A stretch of DNA of 64,000 nt from Halpernia frigidisoli (GTDB lineage Bacteria > Bacteroidota > Bacteroidia > Flavobacteriales > Weeksellaceae): assembly GCF_900113805.1 (NCBI RefSeq), contig NZ_FOQT01000001.1, positions 848,411 through 912,410 on the forward strand, written 5' to 3'. The notes beneath the pieces were generated by a model. It was not told where the DNA came from and did not search any database. It was given only the letters and a program-made list of their open reading frames with translations. The position numbers and the translations under genes were made by a program. Shown piece by piece: positions 16,338-23,094 of the stretch (its first letter is position 1; the number at the start of each line of letters is the position of its first letter).

Positions 16338-17564
16338 ATGAGTTTAAGTAAATGGTCCCGCGTTTATTACAATAAAATGATCGAAAGCATCGCTTTTTAT
16401 CCCGCACTTATTGCGTTTGGATTCTTAATTTTATCTTACGTCATGCTACAGATTGATTTTTCACCATTTGGAAAAGAATTTAAATCAGGCTTAAGTTGGT
16501 TGAGTTTAAAAGATGCAAATACGGCAAGGACGATAATCTCTACCGTTGCCGGCGCTATTATTTCTTTGACGGTTTTCAGTTTTTCTATGGTGATGATTGT
16601 TTTAAATCAAGCGGCTTCGCAAATGAGTAACCGCGTTTTGAACAGCATGATCGAAAACCGTTTTCAACAGGTTATTTTAGGGATTTATATTGGAACAATT
16701 GTTTATGCGCTCTTTTTATTAAGTACCATTCGTGATATTTCCAGCGGCGTTTATGTGCCGGCATTGAGTATTTATTTTTTAATTTTTTTGACAGTAATTG
16801 ATATTTTTCTTTTCATTTATTTTTTGGATTACGTCACCCAAACAGTTAAATATGAAACCGTAATTGACCGTGTAAAAAAGCAGACAATGCATTCCATGAA
16901 GTCCAATTTTCAGGAAATAAATGAGAAAGTTCCAACCTGGGAAAATATGCCTTTTGTAGAAATCAAAGCGCAGGATTCTGATTATTTTCAAAGCTTTAAC
17001 TCAAAAAGATTGCTTGAAATTTGTTGTGAGAATGATCTTTTTATAACATTTCCCTTTAAACAGGGCAGTTTTATTTTACAGGATACGCCCTGCATTTTAA
17101 TTCATAACAAAGGAAATATTACACAAAATATTTTAGATAATATTACAGACTGTCTGGACTTTTTCAGCGGACAACCTATTGAGAGAAATGCAGATTACGG
17201 ATTCAATCAACTGGCGGAAATTGCGCTTAAAGCTTTAAGTCCTGGAATAAATGATCCCGCGACAGCCGTTTTAAGCCTTCATGCTTTAGGTGCTTTGTTA
17301 AAATATAAGTTGACACACAAGCTGCCATTTTTACTTAATGATAAAAATGACCTAGCCAGAATTTATTTGCCAAGTTCGTCTTTTTTAGAAAATTTTGAAA
17401 AATGCATTGTCCCGATCTGGAATTATGGCAAAAAAGACCAGTATATTCAAAATCAACTATTTGAAACTATAGAGCAACTTCAAAAGCTGGATTCTAAAAA
17501 TTTGTACAAACCAACTTTCGAAATGTGGCTGGACAAAATTGGCGCAGAAAAGAATTTAATTTAA
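16338..17564 (+). CDS. DUF2254 domain-containing membrane protein
   Basis: 408 residues. The N-terminal half has four membrane helices; the second contains TVAGAIISLTVFSFSMVMIV followed by LNQAASQMSNRVL, a pattern I associate with DUF2254. The C-terminal half is soluble and includes LAEIALKALSPGINDPATAV, the most conserved block of the family. The function is unknown; its place after an MscS channel gene suggests a membrane or ion-related role, which is inference only. Confidence 0.88.
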   Translation: MSLSKWSRVYYNKMIESIAFYPALIAFGFLILSYVMLQIDFSPFGKEFKSGLSWLSLKDANTARTIISTVAGAIISLTVFSFSMVMIVLNQAASQMSNRVLNSMIENRFQQVILGIYIGTIVYALFLLSTIRDISSGVYVPALSIYFLIFLTVIDIFLFIYFLDYVTQTVKYETVIDRVKKQTMHSMKSNFQEINEKVPTWENMPFVEIKAQDSDYFQSFNSKRLLEICCENDLFITFPFKQGSFILQDTPCILIHNKGNITQNILDNITDCLDFFSGQPIERNADYGFNQLAEIALKALSPGINDPATAVLSLHALGALLKYKLTHKLPFLLNDKNDLARIYLPSSSFLENFEKCIVPIWNYGKKDQYIQNQLFETIEQLQKLDSKNLYKPTFEMWLDKIGAEKNLI

Positions 17565-17696
17565 CAACTCGAGTTTTTAACATCATAAATATCTTTTTTA
17601 AAATCATTTTAAAGTGTGGAAAATATTTTTGCATAAATTTAAATGAACTTTTAATTATTTTTATACCTTCACTAAAGCAAAAACATAACATCTAAC

Positions 17697-18194
17697 ATGA
17701 AAACTTCTAAACTAAAATCACTTTTTTCTCTACTTGCATTCTTTGCAATCATCGGTTTTGTATTTACTTTTACCACAAGTTCAACAAAACTTTACAAACC
17801 TGTCAGCGAAAAACAAAGCGAATGGAAAAATTTAAAAGTTCTGCCTCAAAACATCTCAGAAGACAGTTTGCATTTTGTGATGAGAACTTTCAACACATCA
17901 CTTGGCGTTCGATGTAATTATTGCCACGCTGCAAAAGCAGATGATCCCACAAAAATCGATTTCGCGTCAGATGCAAAAAATTCAAAATTAATTGCGCGCG
18001 TTATGCTGGAAATGACAAACGATATCAACTCTAAATATTTTCTACCTCACGCGCCGGAACCAAAACCAAAGCAAGTTGTTGCGGTTTACTGTATTACTTG
18101 CCACCGCGGTAATACAAACCCTACTGAATATTTTCAAGATGTAAGTAAGATGATCCCTGCGCTTATGCCGGAACCGAAAAAAATAAAGAAATAA
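17697..18194 (+). CDS. Dihaem c-type cytochrome, periplasmic or membrane-anchored
   Basis: 165 residues. An N-terminal hydrophobic segment (about 8-27) acts as signal or anchor. Two haem c sites are present: Cys73-x-x-Cys76-His77 and Cys132-x-x-Cys135-His136. The spacing and the motif VRCNYCHAA ... YCITCHRG resemble the small cytochromes related to the photosynthetic reaction-centre cytochrome subunit that are widespread in non-photosynthetic Bacteroidota. It presumably carries electrons in the periplasm; partners are unknown. It stands alone and ends at a strong terminator. Confidence 0.85.
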   Translation: MKTSKLKSLFSLLAFFAIIGFVFTFTTSSTKLYKPVSEKQSEWKNLKVLPQNISEDSLHFVMRTFNTSLGVRCNYCHAAKADDPTKIDFASDAKNSKLIARVMLEMTNDINSKYFLPHAPEPKPKQVVAVYCITCHRGNTNPTEYFQDVSKMIPALMPEPKKIKK

Positions 18195-18200
18195 AAACAA

Positions 18201-18230
18201 AAAAAGCAACTTTTCAGTTGCTTTTTTTTT
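18201..18230 (+). terminator. Intrinsic terminator after the dihaem cytochrome gene
   Basis: AAAAAGCAACT (18201-18211) pairs with AGTTGCTTTTT (18216-18226), loop TTTC, followed by more T. The A-rich left arm lets it serve the leftward CoA-transferase gene too. Confidence 0.88.
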
Positions 18231-18247
18231 GAATATTTTATTAAAAA

Positions 18248-18904
18248 TTAATCGAATATCATTTCTGGAATTTCGCCTTCTATAAGTAAATCGGCTTCTG
18301 TCGCTTTTATAATATCTTCCACAGAAACGCCGGGCGCTCTTTCCAAAAGTTTAAAACCATTCTCGGTAATTTCCAAGACAGCTAATTCAGTCACGACTTT
18401 TTTTACACATTTTACGCCAGTTAAAGGCAAAGTGCAGTTTTTTAAAATCTTAGATTCACCTTTTTTATTGACGTGCATCATCGCTACAATAATATTTTCG
18501 GCAGAAGCCACTAAATCCATCGCACCACCCATTCCTTTCACCATTTTTCCGGGAATTTTCCAGTTCGCAATATCGCCATTTTCTGAAACTTCCATGGCTC
18601 CGAGAATCGTCAGATCTACTTTTTGACTTCTGATCATGCCGAAACTAAAAGAAGAATCAAAAAAAGATGCGCCCGGAAGTGCCGTTATTGTTTGCTTTCC
18701 GGCGTTTATTAAATCCGCATCTTCTTCGCCTTCGAAAGGAAATGGTCCCATTCCAAGCACGCCATTTTCACTTTGAAACTCCACATTTAGATTTTCAGGA
18801 ACATAATTTGCCACCAAAGTTGGGATTCCAATTCCGAGGTTTACGTAATACCGGTCTTTCACTTCTTTTGAAATTCTTATCGCGATCTGTTCTTTTGTGA
18901 GCAT
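18248..18904 (-). CDS. scoB: 3-oxoacid CoA-transferase, subunit B
   Basis: 218 residues, the usual length. The catalytic glutamate is Glu46 in SENGVLGMGP, which forms the glutamyl-CoA thioester; the N-terminal VNLGIGIPTLVANY is also typical. With subunit A it moves CoA from succinyl-CoA (or acetyl-CoA) to acetoacetate or a related acid. In most genomes the A and B genes are adjacent and often overlap. Here subunit A lies 2.5 kb away at 21454-22152 on the same strand, with an ABC exporter and a lipoprotein gene between. It is probably still a functional pair. Confidence 0.93.
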   Translation of the reverse strand: MLTKEQIAIRISKEVKDRYYVNLGIGIPTLVANYVPENLNVEFQSENGVLGMGPFPFEGEEDADLINAGKQTITALPGASFFDSSFSFGMIRSQKVDLTILGAMEVSENGDIANWKIPGKMVKGMGGAMDLVASAENIIVAMMHVNKKGESKILKNCTLPLTGVKCVKKVVTELAVLEITENGFKLLERAPGVSVEDIIKATEADLLIEGEIPEMIFD

Positions 18905-19228
18905 GGCAAATTGTTATGCTGCAATTTATAGAATTTTCAGTAAATACAAAAGCAGAATTTTTTAAAATCTAATTTACAATTTATATGACTATTTTTTGGG
19001 CAGCTTTTCCGCCTTCCACTCCCGCTTTTTTGTTCCACTGCGTTACACAAAAAGAGCTCCGTTCAAGTCGGGCTGCAGTTCAGTTGCACAAATAAAATGA
19101 ATCTATGAATTTAAGTTTTCTCCAATATTTTCAAAAGCGTTTTTGTTAATTATACCTTATTATCTAATGTATAAAATCACGCAATTACGTCAATTAATAT
19201 CAGTAATTTTGCACTCAATTAATTTAGA
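18905..19228. other. Intergenic region of 324 bases between divergent genes
   Basis: It separates scoB (leftward) from the ABC exporter (rightward). It holds the GC-rich imperfect palindrome listed at 18998-19076 and, near its right end, TAATTTTG (19204-19211), a fair -7 element for the exporter gene. I see no open reading frame or RNA gene in the rest. Confidence 0.6.
18998..19076. repeat. GC-rich imperfect palindrome, likely an interspersed repeat
   Basis: The outer arms GCAGC (19000-19004) and GCTGC (19072-19076) are complementary, and the inner CTTTTTTGT (about 19025-19033) pairs with ACACAAAAAG (about 19045-19054). The segment is much richer in G and C than the DNA around it. It looks like a copy of a small dispersed element known from flavobacterial intergenic regions; only one copy lies in this window, so that is recollection and inference. 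Confidence 0.45.
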
Positions 19229-21016
19229 ATGAAAACATTATTACGTTATTTAAAACCATACAAATGGTTACTAATCATATCTTTGGCTTTAGCAACAATA
19301 AATCAGGTTTTTTCCCTTTTTGGTCCGGCAATCACCGGAAATATTCTTGACCAACTAGTCACGCATCCAAACTATTTTGATACCGCAAAAAAAATTCCCA
19401 GAACTTTGCATGAGTTTTTTAACGGAACAGATCTTTACCACGGCGTTTTTTACTTTTTAGGATTATTAATTGGAACGGCCATGGTCAGTAGAATTGCAAA
19501 AGCATTTCAGGATTATGTGGTAAATGTGATCACTCAAAAATTTGGTGCTAATATTTTTACTGATGGTTTGCAGCATTCTATGGCGCTGCCGTATCAGGAA
19601 TTTGAAGACCAGAGAAGTGGCGAAACTTTATCAATTTTAACGAAAGTTCGCGAAGATTCCACGAAATTTATTACCAATTTTATAAATATTTTCTTTGGGA
19701 TTTTGGTCAGTATTATTTTCGTTTCGATTTACGCAGTTCGCCTTCATTGGTCGATAATGCCCGTTTATGTTGTCGGTATATTTATTATTTCTTTCATCAC
19801 AAATTTATTAAGTAAGAAAATAAAAACAATCCAAAAAACTATTGTTGCAGAAACGAACAGTTTGGCCGGAAGTACGACGGAAAGTTTAAGAAATATTGAG
19901 ATCGTAAAAAGTTTAGGTTTAACAAAACAGGAAGTTAAACGCCTGAATAACAATACTTACAAAATTTTAGGATTAGAATTAAAAAAAGTAAAAAGCATTC
20001 GGTCATTGAGTTTTATTCAGGGAACAATGGTTAATTTTTTACAGCAAATGATAACCTTTACGTTACTATTTCTAATATTTAAAAACGTCGTTACGCCAGG
20101 TCAATACTTATCATTGGTTTTTTACGGTTTCTTTATTTTTGGTCCGATGCAGGAAATTGGAAATATTATTATTTCTTACCGTGAAGCGCAGGCATCATTA
20201 AATAATTTTGATAATTTGATGAAAAAACCAGTCGAAGAAAAACCATTAAAACCTAAACAAATTGGAGGCATTGAAAAACTGGATTTTAAAAACGTCTCAT
20301 TTAAACATCAAACTGCGACTTATAAAGCATTAACCGATATTTCATTTGAAGTCAAAAACGGAGAAACCATCGCTTTTGTTGGTCCAAGTGGCGCCGGAAA
20401 AAGTACTTTGGTTAAATTATTGGTTGGACTTTACCGTCCAAAAGAAGGCGAAATTTTCTATAATAACATCAACGGAAATCAATTTGATTTTGATGAATTA
20501 CGAAATCAAATCGGTTTTGTAACGCAAGACACCCAACTTTTTGCCGGAACAATAAAAGAAAATCTTCTGTTTGTAAATCCTGATGCGACGGATGAAGACA
20601 TTAGTTTGGCTTTAAAAAAATCGAGTTGTACCGGTTTAATTGAACGCGCAGATAATGGAATTCAAACAGTAATTGGTGAAGGCGGTTTAAAATTAAGCGG
20701 CGGCGAAAAACAAAGAATTGCAATTGCAAGGGCACTTTTGAGAAAACCACATTTGCTTATTTTTGATGAAGCCACTTCCGCTTTAGATAGTATTACAGAA
20801 GAAGAAATTACTTCCACAATTCGTGAAATTTCGAAAGAAAAAGAACAAATTACCGTTTTAATTGCACACCGTTTAAGCACAATCATGCATGCTGACAGAA
20901 TCTACGTCTTAGAGCGTGGAAAAGTAATAGAAATGGGTTCACATGAAAATCTTTTAGAGGAAAAAGGTTTGTATTATGCGATGTGGCGACAACAAATTGG
21001 GGAGAGAAAATTGTAG
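19229..21016 (+). CDS. ABC-type exporter, fused permease and ATPase (MsbA/lipid-drug type)
   Basis: 595 residues, the typical half-transporter length. Residues 1-320 hold six membrane helices; 335-590 is the nucleotide-binding domain with Walker A GPSGAGKST, signature LSGGEKQR, Walker B LLIFDEATSALD and the His switch in IAHRLST. It should work as a homodimer in the inner membrane and export a lipid, peptide or drug. It sits on the plus strand between the two CoA-transferase subunit genes, which point the other way. The substrate is unknown. Confidence 0.92.
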   Translation: MKTLLRYLKPYKWLLIISLALATINQVFSLFGPAITGNILDQLVTHPNYFDTAKKIPRTLHEFFNGTDLYHGVFYFLGLLIGTAMVSRIAKAFQDYVVNVITQKFGANIFTDGLQHSMALPYQEFEDQRSGETLSILTKVREDSTKFITNFINIFFGILVSIIFVSIYAVRLHWSIMPVYVVGIFIISFITNLLSKKIKTIQKTIVAETNSLAGSTTESLRNIEIVKSLGLTKQEVKRLNNNTYKILGLELKKVKSIRSLSFIQGTMVNFLQQMITFTLLFLIFKNVVTPGQYLSLVFYGFFIFGPMQEIGNIIISYREAQASLNNFDNLMKKPVEEKPLKPKQIGGIEKLDFKNVSFKHQTATYKALTDISFEVKNGETIAFVGPSGAGKSTLVKLLVGLYRPKEGEIFYNNINGNQFDFDELRNQIGFVTQDTQLFAGTIKENLLFVNPDATDEDISLALKKSSCTGLIERADNGIQTVIGEGGLKLSGGEKQRIAIARALLRKPHLLIFDEATSALDSITEEEITSTIREISKEKEQITVLIAHRLSTIMHADRIYVLERGKVIEMGSHENLLEEKGLYYAMWRQQIGERKL

Positions 21017-21034
21017 GAACATTAATTCAAAAAA

Positions 21035-21445
21035 CTATAATTGAATTTCATAGAAAAAGCATATTCCGGTTTTTAAATCTTTAAAATATCTTGAACCTTG
21101 ATCAAAATCACTACTAATTTTATATTTTTTTGAACCTTTTGATGGTTTAAACCAATTTGGCTTAGACTCTATAAATTCATCATTTATTATAGAATCATTA
21201 ATTAAGTTGTTTTGTTTAATGAATTCATTTACCCAAAATTTCTTTGGTATAAATTCTAAAAACATAATATATTCTTTCGAAAAATGAGAGGATTGCCAAT
21301 ATTGTCCGTTAATTAATCTTACGTCAGAATTTGGATTAGTTCCACTCCAATATTTGTAAACTTCCGTTGGATTATTGGTTTTTATTTCACTGCAACTTAT
21401 GAGAGAAAATAAGGTAAAATAGAAAAAGAAATTTATTATTTTCAT
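21035..21445 (-). CDS. Small lipoprotein of unknown function
   Basis: 136 residues. A signal peptide ends in the lipobox LISC, with the acylated Cys near residue 18 followed by SEIKTNN, so the mature protein should be anchored in a membrane. The rest is rich in Lys, Asn, Phe and Trp (YKYWSGTNPNSDVRLINGQY) and matches no family I recognise. It lies 8 bases downstream of scoA on the same strand and so probably shares its mRNA, although no functional tie is apparent. The coding sequence is more AT-rich than its neighbours, which hints at late arrival. Confidence 0.7.
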   Translation of the reverse strand: MKIINFFFYFTLFSLISCSEIKTNNPTEVYKYWSGTNPNSDVRLINGQYWQSSHFSKEYIMFLEFIPKKFWVNEFIKQNNLINDSIINDEFIESKPNWFKPSKGSKKYKISSDFDQGSRYFKDLKTGICFFYEIQL

Positions 21446-21453
21446 TCCTACAG

Positions 21454-22152
21454 TTATTTATTCCTCACCGTCCTCTGCTCTATCCTTTTCTCAAATTTTT
21501 CACCTTTAAAAATTCGCTGAACCATAATTCCGGGAATGTGGATTTCGTTGGGATCTAAAACGCCCGGTTCTACGAGTTCTTCAACTTCGGCAATAGTGAT
21601 TTTTCCTGCGCCAGACATTGGTGCGTTGAAATTTCTGGCGGTTCCTTTAAAAATTAAATTTCCAGCGTGATCGCCTTTCCAGGCTTTGACTATGGAAAAA
21701 TCGGCTTCAAAAGCGTGTTCTAAAATGTGCATTTTGCCGTGAAATTCTTTGGTTTCTTTGCCTTCCGCGACTTCTGTTCCGTAACCTGCAGGCGTATAAA
21801 ATGCAGGAATACCGGCTTGTGCGGCACGGCATTTTTCGGCTAAAGTGCCTTGAGGTGTGAGTTCGACATCTAATTCGCCGGAAAGCATTTGGCGTTCAAA
21901 TTCTGCGTTTTCACCGACGTAAGAAGATATCATTTTTTTGATCTGCTTTTTTTGAAGCAACAAACCTAGACCGAAATCATCAACGCCGGCGTTGTTTGAA
22001 ATACAAGTTAAGTCCGTCACATTTTTCTTAACGAGTTCTGCAATACTATTTTCCGGAATACCGCAAAGTCCGAAACCGCCGAGCATTATGGTTTGTCCGT
22101 CTTTGATATCTTTTAAAGCTACTTCTACGTTTGCAACTCTTTTATCGATCAT
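21454..22152 (-). CDS. scoA: 3-oxoacid CoA-transferase, subunit A
   Basis: 232 residues from the start chosen at 22152. The opening [20 protein letters not shown] and the [10 protein letters not shown] glycine loop are typical of subunit A; later [20 protein letters not shown] and GGF/AG blocks complete the CoA-transferase family I fold. Together with ScoB it interconverts acetoacetyl-CoA and succinyl-CoA. An upstream ATG at 22236 would add 28 residues, but that stretch lies inside an intergenic repeat (CGCAAAGACGC-type) and has no family counterpart, so it was not used. Confidence 0.93.
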   Translation of the reverse strand: MIDKRVANVEVALKDIKDGQTIMLGGFGLCGIPENSIAELVKKNVTDLTCISNNAGVDDFGLGLLLQKKQIKKMISSYVGENAEFERQMLSGELDVELTPQGTLAEKCRAAQAGIPAFYTPAGYGTEVAEGKETKEFHGKMHILEHAFEADFSIVKAWKGDHAGNLIFKGTARNFNAPMSGAGKITIAEVEELVEPGVLDPNEIHIPGIMVQRIFKGEKFEKRIEQRTVRNK

Positions 22153-22198
22153 TTTTTGTTTCTTTTTGTCTGGTTTAAAAGTAAGATTTTTTTTGGTT

Positions 22199-22236
22199 TC
22201 ACGCAAAGACGCAGAGTAAATACGCGCAAAGAGCAC
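22199..22236. repeat. CGCAAAGAC-type low-complexity intergenic repeat
   Basis: The segment contains CACGCAAAGACGCAGAG and GCGCAAAGAGCAC in near-tandem order. Such CTTTGCGTCTTTGCG units occur between genes in many Flavobacteriia, as far as I recall. It covers the region that would code for the longer, rejected N-terminus of ScoA. Confidence 0.45.
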
Positions 22237-22335
22237 AAAAATTTTATTAGGCTTCGAAATGCTTTTAATAAAAATTTCTTTTGTGAAAAGATTTTCTACT
22301 TATAAATTCCTCGCATGAGGACGTAGGTGGAAATC

Positions 22336-22398
22336 CTTTTGTAATTGCGATAGAAAATAATTCAACTAAAAAAAACGCTTCGATCGCAATTACAAAAG
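22336..22398. repeat. Inverted repeat with perfect 16-base arms
   Basis: CTTTTGTAATTGCGAT (22336-22351) and ATCGCAATTACAAAAG (22383-22398) are exact reverse complements around a 31-base A-rich spacer. No T-run follows on either side, so it is not a simple terminator. A dispersed repeat, a remnant of a miniature element or a structured RNA are all possible. Confidence 0.6.
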
Positions 22399-22509
22399 AT
22401 TGGGAACCGAAGACCGACCTTTTTCTTTTGACAAATTTTCTAGTCTGTACTAACTTTCTAAAGAAAAAGGGCATGCCCAAATAAATATTAGATTAAATAA
22501 AATATTTGT

Positions 22510-22540
22510 TGGTCATTATAAAAATTTATTCTATTTTTGC
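22510..22540 (+). promoter_or_regulatory. rplS promoter
   Basis: TTG (22510-22512), a 20-base spacer and TATTTTTG (22533-22540) match the Bacteroidota -33/-7 promoter well. Transcription would start near 22545, giving a leader of about 65 bases. Confidence 0.7.
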
Positions 22541-22611
22541 AACCTGTAAACCAACCTCTGACGATAGCCGTGAACGTTGCTTTGCTAGACAATTTTTTTA
22601 TAAATTAAACG
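22541..22611 (+). promoter_or_regulatory. Possible L19 autoregulatory leader RNA
   Basis: The leader between promoter and rplS can fold: TAGC (22566-22569) with GCTA (22585-22588) encloses CGTGAACG, followed by a run of seven T (22594-22600). Ribosomal protein leaders of this sort are known, and I recall that a Flavobacteria-specific L19 leader has been proposed. The helices seen here are short, so this is a suggestion. Confidence 0.4.
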
Positions 22612-22962
22612 ATGGATTTAATTAATTACGTACAGGAAAAGTACATTGAGAAGAAAGACTTCCCAAAATTTAAGGCAGGTGACACAATCACAGCATATTA
22701 CGAAATTCGTGAGGGTGCTAAAACAAGAACTCAGTTCTTTAAAGGTGTAGTAATCCAAGTGAGAGGAACTGGTCTTACAAAAACTTTCACTATCAGAAAA
22801 ATGAGTGGTGATGTAGGTGTAGAGAGAGTTTTCCCTTTAAATTTACCAGCACTTCAAAAAATCGAAATCGATAGAAGAGGTAAAGTGAAAAGAGCAAGAA
22901 TTTATTACTTCCGTAAACTTCGTGGTAAGAAAGCGAGAATTAAGGATGTTGCTAGAAAATAA
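22612..22962 (+). CDS. rplS: 50S ribosomal protein L19
   Basis: 116 residues, normal length. The segments FKAGDTITAYYEIREGAKTR, FFKGVVIQVRG, TFTIRKMSGDVGVERVFPLN and VKRARIYYFRKLRGKKARI are the conserved blocks of L19, which sits at the interface between the ribosomal subunits. In many bacteria it is cotranscribed with rimM and trmD; here it stands alone with its own promoter, leader and terminator. Codon use is the conservative type of highly expressed genes. Confidence 0.98.
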   Translation: MDLINYVQEKYIEKKDFPKFKAGDTITAYYEIREGAKTRTQFFKGVVIQVRGTGLTKTFTIRKMSGDVGVERVFPLNLPALQKIEIDRRGKVKRARIYYFRKLRGKKARIKDVARK

Positions 22963-22980
22963 TTTCTTTTACAGAAATAG

Positions 22981-23010
22981 AAAAAACCACCGAAATACGG
23001 TGGTTTTTTT
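22981..23010 (+). terminator. rplS terminator
   Basis: AAAAAACCACCG (22981-22992) pairs perfectly with CGGTGGTTTTTT (22998-23009), loop AAATA. Confidence 0.92.
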
Positions 23011-23042
23011 GTGACTTATTTTTTATGCGAAATTTTAAAAAG

Positions 23043-23077
23043 AAAAACCATCCCAAAAAAATTGAGATGGTTTTTTC
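23043..23077 (-). terminator. Terminator of the M36 protease gene
   Basis: AAAAACCATC (23043-23052) pairs with GATGGTTTTT (23066-23075). It lies 18 bases past the protease stop codon on the minus strand and ends in T on that strand. Confidence 0.8.
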
Positions 23078-23094
23078 TTAAAATAAATTTGCTT

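Larger units (their letters stand above)
22153..22611. other. Repeat-rich intergenic region of 459 bases before rplS
   Basis: From left to right it holds a CGCAAAGAC-type short repeat (about 22199-22236), an A/T hairpin (about 22250-22284), a long-stemmed inverted repeat (22336-22398), the rplS promoter and the rplS leader. An open frame of 71 codons on the minus strand (22265-22480) runs across the inverted repeat and has no protein-like features, so I do not call a gene. Confidence 0.6.

Noticed and set aside
22153-22236. Longer N-terminus of ScoA from the ATG at 22236
   Set aside because: The extra 28 residues come from an intergenic repeat and do not match the family, so the start at 22152 was chosen.
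22336-22398. CRISPR or terminator interpretation of the 16-base inverted repeat
   Set aside because: There is a single pair of inverted arms, no direct repeat array, and no T-run, so neither call holds.
22265-22480. 71-codon open frame on the minus strand between scoA and rplS
   Set aside because: It runs straight across the inverted repeat (22336-22398) and has no protein-like composition; its frame is a by-product of the repeat.
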